Assembly (NCBI RefSeq): GCF_003573695.1
Contig: NW_020650971.1
Span: 186,984 to 250,983, forward strand
Length of the DNA: 64,000 bases
Source of the DNA: Papaver somniferum
Lineage: Eukaryota; Streptophyta; Magnoliopsida; Ranunculales; Papaveraceae
Reading direction: 5' to 3'
The first letter of the stretch is position 1. The number at the start of each line of letters is the position of its first letter. Shown piece after piece: positions 47,350-58,955 of this stretch. The position numbers and the translations under genes were made by a program. The notes beneath the pieces were generated by a model. That model was not told the DNA's origin. It searched no databases and saw nothing but the letters and a program-made list of their open reading frames with translations.

Positions 47350-49657
47350 TCTCGACCAAAAGTCCGAGACATTCACTAAATTCCTAGAATTCAAGGCGCT
47401 GGCAGAGAAGCAAAGTGGCCATCAATTGAAGATTTTCGGTACAGACCGTGGTGGAGAATTTACTTCAAAAGAGTTTATCAACCACTGCAAAGAAAAAGGA
47501 ATTAAAAAGGATCTCACCGTCTGATACACTCCACAACAAAACGGCGTTGCGGAAAGGAAAAATCGTACAATCGTGGAAATGGCTCGTAGTATGCTAAAAG
47601 CAAGGAAACTACCCAATACTTACTGGGCAGAAGCAGTGAAAACGGCGGTTTATATACTTAATCGCTCTCCAACAAAAGCGGTTCAAAACAAAACCCCAAA
47701 CGAGGCATGGCATAAGAAAAAGCCCGAGGTAACTTCCTTCAGAATTTTGGTTGCGTTGCATATTCACATATTCCATCTCAACACAGAGAAAAGTTTGATG
47801 AAAAAGGAGAAAAGCTAATACTCATCGGATATAGCGAGGAGTCTAAAGCCTATAGACTTCTAAAGCCAGATACAAATGAACTGGTAATATCAAGAGATGT
47901 TATCTTTGATGAATTCAAAGCTTGGGATTGGAATGATGAACCAGATAACCACGAGTCTCCACTAGTCATCGAAGAAGAGCCAGATCAGCCACATCAAGAA
48001 GAAAGTACTCCACCAGCAAGCGCGAGATCTCCTAGTCCAACACAACAGACTTCAACTTCATATGAAGCAAGTGCCCCACCTAGAAAGGTGCGTTCCCTAA
48101 GAGATATTTATGGTATATCTAATTGTGCATTTATAGCACTAGAACATCAAAAATATGATGATGCGGCAAAAGAAGAAAAATGGAGAAACGCCATGGATGA
48201 AGAAATGCGAGTAATCGAGAAAAATAAGACATGTGAGCTTGTTAATCAGCCAATTGACAAAGAAATAATTGGTCTGAAGTGGGTCTACAAGACAAAATAT
48301 AATGAAGATGGGTCAATTCAAAAGCACAAAGCAAGGCTAGTTGCAAAAGGATATTCCCAGCAACCAGGAATTGACCACAATGAGACATTCGCCCCAGTCG
48401 CTCGCATGGAAACAATCCGGATGGTGTTAGCCTTGGAAGCTCAACTCAAAATGAAAGTCTACCAATTGGACGTAAAGTCAGCCGTTCCTAAACGGAGAAC
48501 TTGAAGAAGAGGTGTACGTTGAACAACCTCAAGGATATATCTGAAAAGGATAAATGGTATATCGTCTCCGCAAAGCACTATACGGTCTTAAGCAAGCACC
48601 GCGTGCATGGAACAACAAAATCGACAAGTATTTCCGAGATAATGGATTTGAGAAAATTCCAAGTGAGCCATCACTCTACATCAGAAAACAAGGTACGGAC
48701 TTCCTAATTGTCCGTCTCTACGTTGATGATTAATTTATGCCAGTACAAAACAAGAGATGGCAGAAAAATTTAAGAATGAGATGATGAAAGAATATGAGAT
48801 GACAGACTTAGGACTTATGCGATATTTTATTGGGATTCAAGTAAAACAATCTCCAGAAGAAATATTCATTTCTCAAGAAAAATATGCAGAAGACTTGCTG
48901 AAAAGGTTCAACGTGATAGATTGCAAACCTATTGCAACTCCAATGGGTACCAATGAGAAACTGGTAAAAAATGATGGAGCGACAAAAGTTGATTCTACCT
49001 TATTCAGAAGTCTAGTTGGCTCATTGATATACTTAACAAATACAAGGCCAGACATCGTCAATGCAACCAACATTGTTTCTCGATTTATGAGCGAGCCAAG
49101 CAAGTTATATTATGCCGCCGCGAAGAGAATTCTTCGATATATCAAGGGAACAAAGAATTTTGGCATCAAGTATACAAAAGAAAAATATAATGATTTAATT
49201 GGATTCACAGATAGCGATTGGGCAGGTTCTATTGAAGACCGAAAGAGCACATCAGTCTATGTTTTCTGTATGAACAAAAGTTATCTCTTGGAGTTCTAAA
49301 AAACAAAGTACGGTGGAACTATCGTCAGCCGAAGAAGAGTTCATAGCATCAACAAGTGCAGCATTTGAAGCAGTATGGTTGAGAAGAATAATGACCGACC
49401 TACAACAAAGGCAAAATCAGCCGACAACTATCTACTGTGACAATATGTCTACAATCGCAATGACAAAAAATCCAGTCTTCCACGGACGGAAGAAGCACAT
49501 AGAACTACGACACCATTTCATCAGAGAACTAGTGGAAAACAAAGAAATCGAGCTCCAATTCTGTCCAACACAAGAACAAAATGCGGACATTTTCACAAAA
49601 GCTGTTATGGTAAATAAGTTCAATCATTTTAGAGACAAGCTTAAAATCACAAATTAA
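47350..49657 (+). pseudogene. Copia pol remnant (integrase-RT-RNase H)
   Basis: Integrase: [12 protein letters not shown], a nonsense codon after LTV (shared with the 4.5-kb fragment), then [14 protein letters not shown] and YWAEAVKTAVYILNRSP. RT: GLKWVYKTKYNEDGSIQKHK, APVARMETIR and VYQLDVKSA, then a frameshift near 48482. The YVDD site is followed at once by a stop caused by a lost base near 48733. RNase H: FTDSDWAGS, SSAEEEFIASTSAAFEAVW, DNMSTIAMTKNPVFH and ADIFTKAV. A further frame break lies near 49297. At least five disabling changes, so it cannot encode a working polyprotein. Confidence 0.92.
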
Positions 49658-49664
49658 GAGGAGA

Positions 49665-50200
49665 TGTTAAACATATTTACTAATTTGTGATTTAATCTAG
49701 AAATATCCAGAATGAACATGGTGGTGAAGGGAAGATAAAATCTTCCGAGCATATCCAAGTTTGTAATTCTAGAAAATCTAGAATTGTCTTCACAGTCAGT
49801 AAGTTAGTTAGACAGTACGTTGGGTTCGTTAGAAAGTTAGTCTCTAGAGCTTTCTTTCTTGGTCGGACATAATAAGTCATGTGAAGAATTATCTAGGTGA
49901 CCCTAGAAAGTCGGTGTGAAGAATTATTTAGATGACCCTAGATAGTCGGTACACTAAGCCTATAAACAGGCAACAACGGGGTCATTTGCAATCCATCGAA
50001 CTGAAGTGAGTTGAGAGTGAGAGCTAGAGTAGTAAGAGCCAAAGTGTTCATAAACATAGTGAGCCAAAGTGCTCCACTAAAAGTTCCCTTTGTAATATTT
50101 TCATTTCCAAATTAATATAAGCCTCACTTTTCAATTAACCAACCTCTCTTTCCCTAATTTCATTTCCATAAATCCATCACACTTCCGCATTGCGCCAACA
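49665..50200 (+). repeat. 3' LTR of truncated copia element
   Basis: 536 bases, TGTTAAAC...GCGCCAACA, with a TATA box (tataaaca) at 49961. No partner LTR was found in the window. Confidence 0.8.
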
Positions 50201-50368
50201 ATTCCATAGTAACAACCTGAGGTACTGCAGGAAGGTACTGAACGTGATCGGCAAAACTTCGGAGGAAAAAAAAGTAAGGACGGGCGGCAAAGAGGAGGTG
50301 AGACGACGACATTTAAGTCAAACTACAATTAAAATACCGATTAGTTTTTGTCCTCTGTCACCAGTCAG

Positions 50369-51046
50369 GCACAATATCTGATGCATTTGTTGGAAATGGA
50401 AGCAGCTAAACAAGTGATGCCAGTTGTATCTGTAAACCAGGATAATGATATCGAGGATCCAGCTGTGGAAGATATCCATATGGAGAGCTTTATTGTTTTA
50501 ATTGGAGGTCCTGAATTCATTCGGATAGTTCAGTCACACTCTCTTCTGTGGGGCAACATGGTAATTTGAATTTTCACTCTCTCTGTCTCTGCGAGGCTTC
50601 TTAATCAGGTTAATATCACTGTTATCAGTTGTTTTGATGTCTGTTGACTCCTTACTGATATGCTCTCATGCAGGTCTGCTCGCAAGAAATGGAACCGGGA
50701 AAATATCTTTCCTCAGGTATATGACTTTGCATGCCATTGACGGAATCCTAAGTTGAGAGATTTCAGCTTCAGAAAGGAAAAGCTTGTCTAACTGCACTTC
50801 AGGTTCACCAGTAGCTTAGATTTCGTCTTTAATGTTGGAAGCAATGTGCTGATTTTCGTAGGATCCTGAACCCATCAAATGATTAACGTTACTGAGAATA
50901 TTTGTTTTTGAAGGGAGATTTGGAGTCCGAGACTGCAGAAAAAAAACCCGCTGAGGAGTTGAACGAAGTTGCTAGCTGCTTCACAAAAGCTTGAACGATT
51001 TGTAGGCTTCAGTAGCTCAGGAAGCTTCCATTCTTGCGGTCAGTTC
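50369..51046 (+). pseudogene. ABCF3/GCN-type fragment, inverted relative to the 44-46 kb copy
   Basis: Exon 50369-50561 (ccagtcag acceptor, GTAATT donor) encodes AQYLMHLLEMEAAKQVMP and DPAVEDIHMESF, then a +1 shift before DSSVTLSSVGQH. Exon from 50674 holds a degraded P-loop (ARNGTGKISFL, canonical GRNGTGKT) and HAIDG, then a stop. Exon about 50913-51046 has SETAEKKPAEELNEVA and then a stop. Exon boundaries match the minus-strand copy, but the two have diverged, so this is not a recent copy of it. Confidence 0.78.
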
Positions 51047-51837
51047 TCTTAAACTTTCATGATGTTGCTAGCCTTAAAAAGTTTCTCAACCACTGCAATA
51101 GTTTTATTGAGAATTACCACTGAGGTCTTGAATACGACTATTAGTTCTTATCTTGTTTTATTAGAATTTGTCCCTGTTAATATATGGAAGAAATTGACTT
51201 CTTAAAGAAAACAAAACAAACCATTACAGTAATTCATAAGGAATAGCAAGATAAGCTAAGCACAAAACTGGGCTTCTCTCTTAAACCCAGAATGCTTTTA
51301 CCCTTAACTGTGTATTGTTTGTAACTTGCCAAAGATAAAATTGTTTCCAAGTAGTTCATAACATCAAGACCAGTATCGTGCTCTAGTCATGTCAGTACTG
51401 TTCTTATATCGTCTGTTTCAGTTTTCTCGAGGGGTTATCTTCCTAACGTATTTAAGTTCACTCGAAACTCTGTTAAGTGAGACATAACTTAGAATTCATT
51501 TAGATGCATCTCTACGTAGCAGCCTACTGATTCTAGGAATTAGATTGTTACTTCCAAGTTGTCTTAAAAATACAATCTCACTATCACTCTGTTGAATCCA
51601 AATTGTTGGCATGGTATATCTGAAATGAAATCTGTAATGAAATCATTCCCATTGAGGCAGTGAATTACATATGCTACGAATGCTTGACACAATGCAGTTT
51701 TTATTATTTGAACAGAATCCCTGTGCAAATGTGTGTCAATCTGAAAGCTGCCTCACAAAATCTTTGCGATTTCTTTGTTTAATTGTTTGGATTTTGGATT
51801 TGTTGATTTCTCAATCTAAGTTTGATACAGCTGCTTG
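51047..51837. other. Intergenic or intronic, nothing recognised
   Basis: AT-rich sequence following the ABCF3 fragment, perhaps decayed intron. No domain-bearing ORF. Confidence 0.45.
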
Positions 51838-52153
51838 TGTTGATCATTGCAACGTATTGGTTTTATTAGGAAATAATATAGGAGACTATAATTATGAGAT
51901 ATAATTTAGGTTAGTTGGAGTTATACTTCTAGAGAGTTCTAGAAGAGTTCTATTTTAGAGTTTGGTTTATGTTAGGAAAGTGTCTATGTTTAGAGTTTGA
52001 TCTTAGTTAGGAAAGTGCCTTGAGTGGTCGTCAAGTTTGTGAACAATATAAATAGGCTGTTGAGCCGTGAAAGTTGACACACCGAATTATTATCAATGTA
52101 GTCTTTTACGCTTCCGCGTTTATGCTCTCCTCTCTCTTGCTCGATCCTTAACA
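51838..52153 (+). repeat. 5' LTR of a degenerate copia-type element (left edge uncertain)
   Basis: The right edge is set by ...ccttaaca next to a primer-binding site. A TATA box (TATAAATA) lies at 52047-52054. The left edge near tgttgatcattg is only a guess. Confidence 0.55.
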
Positions 52154-52165
52154 TGGTATCAGAGC
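52154..52165 (+). other. Primer-binding site
   Basis: tggtatcagagc directly after the LTR, matching initiator tRNA-Met as in the copia elements above. Confidence 0.8.
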
Positions 52166-53520
52166 GAGGTGAGAGGGAGAGAAAGTTATAGAGTTTTTGG
52201 CTTAGGGTTTAGGTAATGAGTTAACGAAGAAAAAAAACTGAATAAGAGCATCAAAGGAGGAAGAGAATCGTGTTAAGTTTTAGGATAAAGAAGAAGGCGT
52301 AACTCTTGGTCTTATGTTGCTGCTGAACCGTGTTCAAAATCGTGTTGTTCACCAAATCAGGGGAACAAAACCTTGGTAAGATGAGTTTGTTGTTGTGAGC
52401 AAGCACGAGGAATAAAGCTAGGTTGCTGACAAGGTTAACGCCTTACATGAATCAGATGTGGCAGTTGGGCGATGGAAGAATAAAACCAGGGATCCCTTGG
52501 TGGTGGTACGTAGGGTTCCTGGAAGATTGGAGTTTGCTTCCATATCATCGCGATCTGTGGTGGTACGTAAGGTTCCTTGTGGAACTCAAAAGGCAGTAAT
52601 GGTGATGGGGAATACGGAAGGAAAGTTGCTGGAAGTTGGAAGTGGTGATGAAGACGAGTTCACAGCTCGAAGAAGACTGTGATGCTGTTGCCACTAGTGG
52701 GAGCTGTGAACAGAGTTTATGGTGATAGCAGTTGAGCTCGAGGCTGTGATGGTTTTGGGTCAACAGATCGAGTTAATGGAAGTGAAGAAGATGCTCGTAA
52801 TAGCTCTGCTGTTACATAAGAATGATAATGGCAGCAATGCCAGTTCGATATTAAGATGGGTTAGCTGCGACTCGATGGGAAAGGACAGTGAGTCTTGAGC
52901 CGGAAAAGGAAGAACTCGATGGAGATGATGTTGTTGTCGATAGTTCAGGAATGTGCAGTTCAAGTGAGGATTATGGTGAGAGTTTACGGCTAGAATTTTT
53001 GGCCGTAAAACTGACGAGAAAATAAGATTAAGTTCCAGGAGAGTTTGCGTTTTCTGTGTGATATTGAGAAACGATGAGGTTATGATGATGATTGGAGGTT
53101 ATGGAAAGAACGTGACTGAAGTTGGAGCTCGAGAAGTCGTGGTGATCACAACCAACAATAGATCACCACCATCACAACCACTCCAAACACTCAAATCCCC
53201 TATTCCCATCAACACCCTCTTTCAAAATCAGTTAAACAACATTATTATTACCTATACAACTTATATTTGTTAACCAACACAGATCAACAACTTATGTTTG
53301 TTCACCAACACATATCAAAAACACCTATGTTTGTTAACCAACACAGATCAAAACCACCTATGTCTGTTAATCAACACAGATAATACTACCAATTGAAGAG
53401 GTATTTCGACTATCTCACACAACCATTTGAAGAGGTATTTTGATTATCTCACATTATGAATTTGAAGAGAAACACCAATTTTCTCATACAACAGTTTGAG
53501 GGGGGGCAGTTACAAGTTCG
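52166..53520 (+). mobile_element. Internal region of LTR-element remnant, non-coding
   Basis: No gag, protease, integrase or RT motif could be read. There is a purine-rich stretch with a repeated gtggtggtacgtarggttcct motif (52500 and 52559). Open frames such as 52458-52682 show no family resemblance. It could be a large internal deletion or a non-autonomous element. Confidence 0.45.
53251..53480. repeat. Short tandem repeats before the purine tract
   Basis: About four ~31-base units of the type acctatgtttgttaaccaacacagatca (53260-53385) are followed by two to three units of tttgaagaggtatttygattatctcaca (53393-53480). Repeat units differ by a few bases. Confidence 0.75.
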
Positions 53521-53642
53521 TTTCATAAGTTCAAAAGATCAACTAGAAGATATTTTTAACAAAGGTTTTTGTCTGCAACAAGGTTTCACTTTATAAGAGA
53601 CAAGTTGCACATCCGTAAACTCCAGTACAACTTGAAGGGGGG
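53521..53642 (+). pseudogene. Copia RNase H C-terminal remnant and purine tract
   Basis: Read with frame changes: SKDQLEDIF, a T-to-N change, then RFHFIRDKLHIRKLQYNLKGG. This is the usual copia polyprotein end. A purine run (gaagggggg) follows directly before TGTTAAGG at 53643. Confidence 0.65.
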
Positions 53643-53920
53643 TGTTAAGGAAGGTAGTGTGGTGCACCCTGGAATCTCTCAATCAACTCAGTCAAGTAAC
53701 AATCTGAAGACTCAACAACCAAGTCTGGTCAGCAACAATAAGATCCGACTAATAACATGGGATAATTATCTTTATTTAGAATATCTTGTTATCTCATTGT
53801 ACTTATCTCTAATATAAATAGAAGTGTTTCATCTCCACAAGTTGTGTGGAAGTCATTCCTCCAAAATATATGTTCTAAGTGGGAGAATTTGTAGCAGAAA
53901 CATGGTGATTGAAGAGTTTG
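53643..53920 (+). repeat. 3' LTR-like sequence (right edge uncertain)
   Basis: Begins TGTTAAGG after the purine tract and holds a TATA box (TATAAATA, 53813-53820). It does not resemble the 5' LTR at 51838-52153, so the two ends come from different families or one has been replaced. Confidence 0.5.
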
Positions 53921-54255
53921 TGGCAGAAATTTGGAAATCCTACAAAGTGTGGCAGACTTTGTGTTAGTTATTGCTTGTGGCAGAAGCATAACAAGAGAAA
54001 TATTGTGAGAGAATCTTAAAAAAAAGAAGTGTGAAGGTTTCGCAACAAAAGCGTGACTGGAACAAGAAAAGAAGAAACAACATTCATGTTGTGAAGAAAA
54101 AAAGAAAAAATATAAAAAAACAATCACCAAAAGGTGATGAGAAAAAGAACAAAAATAGTAGGTTAAAATTCTATGAGTTGTCGAGAGAGTACACAAAGTA
54201 TTCTATCGAAGAAACCAAGAAACCAAGAGTACAAGAAGTATTCTACCGAAGAAAT

Positions 54256-54459
54256 GAAGGGGACCGTAATGTCCCTAAACTACGAAGAGGACCGTAATGT
54301 CCCTAAACTTCCGAAGGGGACCGAAACGTCCTTAAACTACGAAGAGGACTGAAAGATGTCCCTAAACTACGAAGCGGACCGTAATGTCCTTAAACTTCCG
54401 AAGAGGACCGAAAGATGTCCTTAAACTACGAAGAGGACCGAGATGTCCTTAAACTACGA
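54256..54459. repeat. 29-bp minisatellite
   Basis: Seven head-to-tail units of 28-30 bases, gaagaggaccgtaatgtccc then taaactac (some aaacttcc). The last unit runs straight into the left edge of segmental duplication copy 2. Confidence 0.92.
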
Positions 54460-56440
54460 TCTAAATTTCAGCCGCATCTACATCTGGTTCATTCCCTTCC
54501 TATCCATCTCATCCGCAAGACTACAACTGGTAACTAGTTTCCTTGAAAAATTCCGAATTGGGATCGAGATCGAGTAAACGTTTCTATTAACAAGGTACTG
54601 ATAATGAACAAATCACTTGTTTGGGGCTTTGTACCGTGAAGGTATTCTGAACTTTGGGTTTGAAGCAGGCAAGTTGGTTTAAATAAATTGGGTAAAATAC
54701 CGTGAAGGTATTCTGAACGTTTCTATTAACAAGGTACTGATTAATCTAATAATATTTTGCGCAAGGAAGTTTGTCACTATTAAAAGGTCGACACTCAAGT
54801 TTAGAGATAGACTGGGATTTTATTTTCAACTCGTTTTCATCCATCCCCTGTCAGTGTTGAAGTTTTGAATCTGAAACTTTTCGATAAGGTGAAACTTTTT
54901 CTGCTCCATTCTATTATGAGATGGCCCTTTTGAGATCTAAGCCATTTCCAAACCAGTCTATTATCCTTATCATCATTGGAACCAGATTTTTGACCCTCCA
55001 GTTGTAGGCTTGTAGCCTTTTGGGTTAGCTATGAGCTATCAGAATCACGGAAAGAAAATAGTATGTTATCAGAAGGAGAAATGTCACCCAGTGTCTGAGA
55101 AGTCGCACTATACCTAAAATAGAAAGCCCAAACCGATTTGTCGTCTCCAGGAACCCATACTGGTCTGTGCATTGGAGAATAATGTATGCTTTTGTGGCAA
55201 AAATTGGAGAATAATGTCTCAGTGTTATGCTTTGGTGTCATCTCCTTCTACTGGGTCACAGTTAACAGTCATGCCAGTGGCTACTCCTGAACATATGCAG
55301 AAATTGGCAAAGCATGCACATCAATGAATTCTCAGTTATAATTCTTCGTATTTAGCTTTAAAATTTTTATTATCACTTAACACATCATGCAGAACGCGAT
55401 ATCCTTTTGCATCCAGGTTCTTCCTACTGTGTTGTATTTTTTTTCCGTGTTTACCTGGAAAAAGAAACGTCGATATGTTCACCACTCTGAAACCCAACCT
55501 TTTTGGAATAGTACCAACAACTTGCAATATTATTCGTTTACTAACTCTGCTGCAGGGATATTTGGTAGTACCCCATTTGTACACTAAGCGCTGAAGATGC
55601 CTTCCGAAGCCTCGATAGTACCCCATTTATACACTGGGCGCAGTCTTTCGGTGAGTAGTCATCTTCTTTCCTTGTATTTCAGTCGGTTCATTTCACACTT
55701 CATGTAATTGGCTCTCGTGCAGTCATATTCGGTGCTGTGACCTGTGTGCCTAGCTTTGTTCTTTATTGGTAAAATGGGTTATACCTAGCTATCTGGTTCA
55801 TGAGGATTTTTTTTTTTTGCTTCTTTTTCATGTTTCTCAACCAGCAGGAAGAACACGGTAATCAGTGTAATGGATCTAGATCGTTGGCAAACCATAAGCC
55901 TACTAAACCGTTGTTCGTGATACGTTTTGATCCAACGAATACAGGGATCCAAGATATTGAAAAGTATTCTGAGCCCTACGGCAAGGTATTGCATGTCAGA
56001 ATCAGAAGGAACTGCTTCTGTTCATGAGTTTCCTCTTTAAAAGCTGCATCAAAATTAATTTTAAAGAAAGGAGCAGCTGGTTTTTTCCAGACAGATCTAG
56101 TTTGTATATTATTTGGAGCAGTAGACTTATTGGGACTAACTGTCTGTTTATTCCAATCAGCAAAGTCTGATTTTATCATGTGCACCAGTTTCTGCAAGTT
56201 TGGTTCTTTTTCAAAGATTTTCCAGCACCTGCATTTCCATATAAGCCATAAAATAAAGCCAAACCATTCAAATATTGCCCCTCCTTGACTATCTTGGGTA
56301 TTTCCTTGAAACATGCCACAAATCCACTCATGAAATTGAGTGTTCATAGGCTGCACAGAACTATTAGTAATATCACATTCATAGCAAAGGAACAGTCTAT
56401 GAAGAGATGTAGTAAAGTTCAAATATGGCAGTTACAAAAA
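54460..56440 (+). repeat. Segmental duplication, copy 2 (partial)
   Basis: Begins tctaaatttcagccgcatc, as does copy 3 at 58956 (offset 4,496). It contains the SR pseudogene and the LINE but no F-box gene. More diverged from copies 1 and 3 than they are from each other. Confidence 0.9.
54760..56027 (+). pseudogene. SR splicing factor pseudogene, copy 2
   Basis: Exon 55556-55650 encodes the end of RRM1 (AEDAFRSLDSTPF). The exon from about 55853 keeps the best RRM2 start of the three cassettes: KPTKPLFVIRFDPTN, then [22 protein letters not shown]. The frame is intact here because the 7-base deletion of copies 1 and 3 is absent. RRM2 stops where the LINE begins near 56028, so the gene is still broken. 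The RS domain is missing. Confidence 0.74.
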
Positions 56441-56745
56441 GGACAATTATGCTCATCAGGATTTACACCAACAGGCAAACAACTATATAAAAAGTGAAGA
56501 ATATTGTTGGGAATCCTAGTTTTCCTAAAAAGTTTCCAGGAAATAGAAACATTTTCTGGTATTCAAGATTGCTTTATAAGCAGTCTCGACAAAAAAAACC
56601 ATTTACCATCAAAAGGAATTCTAATATCTCTAGTTCTCTTTACTGTGTCATTATCAAACTAAGCATTAAGCACATTCAGATCCCAGGCTTTGTCATATTT
56701 GAAGAACTAAACTGGTTATTAACTTAGAGAAACGCTAACTACACA
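56028..56745 (-). mobile_element. LINE (L1-type) 3' fragment with RNase H start
   Basis: Minus-strand peptides in order: LPVGVNPDEHNCPFCNCHI and LLHLFIDCSFA (zf-RVT-like), then LWLIWKCRCWKIF, then [20 protein letters not shown] (start of an RNase H domain). This order is typical of the 3' end of plant L1-type LINEs. The first two blocks are in different frames. It is inserted in the SR RRM2 exon and in antisense to it. Confidence 0.72.
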
Positions 56746-56752
56746 AAAAGGA

Positions 56753-58868
56753 TTAAACCAGTTCCAATAAACCTCCTAGAGAGTTCAAATATCTTGGAAA
56801 AATGTTTATTCTTCTTCCATGTATTCTCGGCTCGATCATCTTTAGGTGAATGGTGAGTTCTGGAAAGCGGTTATTCTTCCATTGGGTCTTCGTCACTATT
56901 TCTTCAGCCGACTTTACACCAGGAAAATATGAGTCACGAATGTTTCCAAAATTGTCATTGGAAAGCTCTTTCACTCCATTAGCTTTGATAAAATAGACTG
57001 TAAAAATAAGAGAACAACCAGCCAAAGTTTACATCCATGCAAAGCCTTTACTTATTAGCTAAGAATAACCACAGAAGTTGAGAGATAACAAAGTTTTAAT
57101 TAATCCAAGTAAACCCAACTCCACCATAAAAACTCAGAATTCCTCATTGACAAAACAAAAACAAGTACCTTTTATAGATTGACCCCCTGTACCTCTGTCT
57201 TTTAGTGCCGCTTGACATACAGATCTTAGAAGATGAACTTCAACTTCTCTTTTTCGCAATTCATTATTATATAGGCTGGATAGTGGTGACAAGACATAGT
57301 AAAAGAATTAGAAATATATATATAAACAAAAAGCAGTTAGTTCAAATAACACAAAAGTATGTAAAACTAACACTTCAGTCATATATTCTTGAGCAAAAGA
57401 TGCGCCAGAACCAATGCATGCGTACTGACGAGGTTGGCAACAACCCCTGTTGACCTCATACAATCTAGGAACCTAATACACAAACCCGAAAAATGATAAT
57501 AATACTTAGCACATATATAGTAAAAAATATATATCATGAAATAAAAATGAATTAAGCTAACAAAATATAACCTCAGCGTCGTATCCGGCAACCAAGAAGC
57601 TCACATAAATAACATCCAGAGAAAAACCTCGAACCTTCTTCAGATTAGTATGGAGATTTTTTGCAACATCCCACACAGTAATAGTCTTATATCCACCATT
57701 GAGTTTTTTCCGAAACTTCAAAAGAAATTATTAAACACAAGACCGGCAAGGACGCAAGTATATGTTACACAAATAAGGATGCCTAAGCGAACAGAACATT
57801 TTTAAATATGCAAGGGAAACGCATCTAAATCAAGACCAAATACATTTTTAAAAAAAATCCAACCAACACAATCAAATTAAAGCCTTTCTCGAAATCTAAT
57901 GGTTGTAAACTACTAGTAAATTCCCATTGTACCGTCACTCACATATATTAGCAGTTAATAATTCCCAATCTGCCAATCCATATCCCGCCAGAAAAGCCAA
58001 AGTCTCGTGAGGTATTAAAGATAACAAGAACCATTTAGGAATTAATCCTCACACACTAATATATATGCATACTGTCAAAGATGGCGTTAACATGAATCAT
58101 GAGAAATAAAGCAATATTCATTGCTCATGAGTTAAAATGTGCATGAGCAATCATGAGAAATAAAGCAAGTTAGCATAAAGAGCTGCCAAAACTTAGTATA
58201 CAGCAAGTCACCTCCCTGTGCGTGACCCTCAGACACGACTCAACAGCAACTAAATTTCCAGCCATGGCACACCATATGTTATGGTTGATGCCATACATCT
58301 TATCATATTTCTGGTTTACTGCAAAATTAAACCATAAAGGATAGGTAATCATTTTACAAAAGCAACGAAAATTTGTATCCAAATTATAACAAGCGATCAA
58401 TTTCTAGAAATTGAAGAAAAGAAAGATTTCTCGAGTAATGTCTAAATATGGCAGATTCCCCCTTAAAGTCAGCCAATAAGAAACAATACCGAGTTACCAC
58501 CAAATTGATAATGGATTGGATGATAGAAGTGACTGGAGAAGGCCTCCCCCTCAAAGTCAGCCAATAATAAGAAGGAAAAAAAAATCAATTTCTACAAGTT
58601 CCTGTCTCATTAGGGTTTTAGGTCAGAAAATCTCCCCCAAATCAGTTGGTTTAATTTAATCTTCAGTGCCTTAACTAATAATCTACAATCTACCTAATCA
58701 AAAACCCCAAACCTAAGTGAACATACAACACAAGATGCAATTTCGGAAATAAAAAAACCAAAACTGAACTTACATATTTCACCAACACCCTGGTTTGAAT
58801 TCAATAACTCCGTCATCATTGATAGGTCCAGCTCTTGCAAGACTATCCACACAAAGACCGGGTTAATC
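56753..58868 (-). CDS. Proteasome subunit beta5-like gene, 5'-incomplete
   Basis: Exons on the minus strand: 1, about 58868-58780; 2, 58318-58212; 3, 57715-57572; 4, 57472-57372; 5, 57275-57169; 6, 56997-56753 with stop. Exons 2-6 join in frame at every junction. Order matches a beta5 subunit, the chymotrypsin-like Ntn-hydrolase of the 20S core: CVDSLARAGP (Asp17 site), YDKMYGINHNIWCAMAGN (Lys33 site), LVAGYDAEVPRLYEVNRG, CIGSGASFAQEY (Ser129 site), LKDRGTGG (Ser169 position Thr), VYFIKANG...LSNDNF. The part carrying the N-terminal Thr1 is missing. Upstream of CVDS comes an in-frame stop and then a GC-rich tract. The exon 1/2 join needs a weak donor or a 1-base frameshift. Strongly diverged, so either a fast-evolving gene or a young pseudogene. 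Confidence 0.68.
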
Positions 58869-58955
58869 GGGTCCGGTTCTGGGTGCCAAAGCTGGAACCG
58901 TTAGTGATTTCGGGTCCTAGATCCCGGTAATGAACGGTTACAACCCGTCGGGTAG
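58869..58955. other. GC-rich tract of unknown origin
   Basis: About 87 bases rich in cccg/gggt motifs, quite unlike the AT-rich surroundings, lying exactly between the truncated beta5-like gene and duplication copy 3. Motifs such as cccgattaacccgg recall terminal parts of hAT-like elements, but I cannot confirm this. Confidence 0.45.

Larger units (their letters stand above)
47350..50200 (+). mobile_element. 5'-truncated copia element with 3' LTR
   Basis: Starts mid-integrase and continues through RT and RNase H to a purine tract (aagaggaga) and one LTR. It belongs to a different family from the 10-19 kb elements. No 5' LTR, gag or protease is present in the window. Confidence 0.9.

Noticed and set aside
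53789..54297. Lys-rich plus and Phe-rich minus frames near 54.1 kb
   Set aside because: Low-complexity A/G-rich DNA running into the minisatellite; no domain on either strand.
54256..54459. CRISPR-like array
   Set aside because: Units are contiguous with no unique spacers, and this is plant nuclear DNA; it is a minisatellite.
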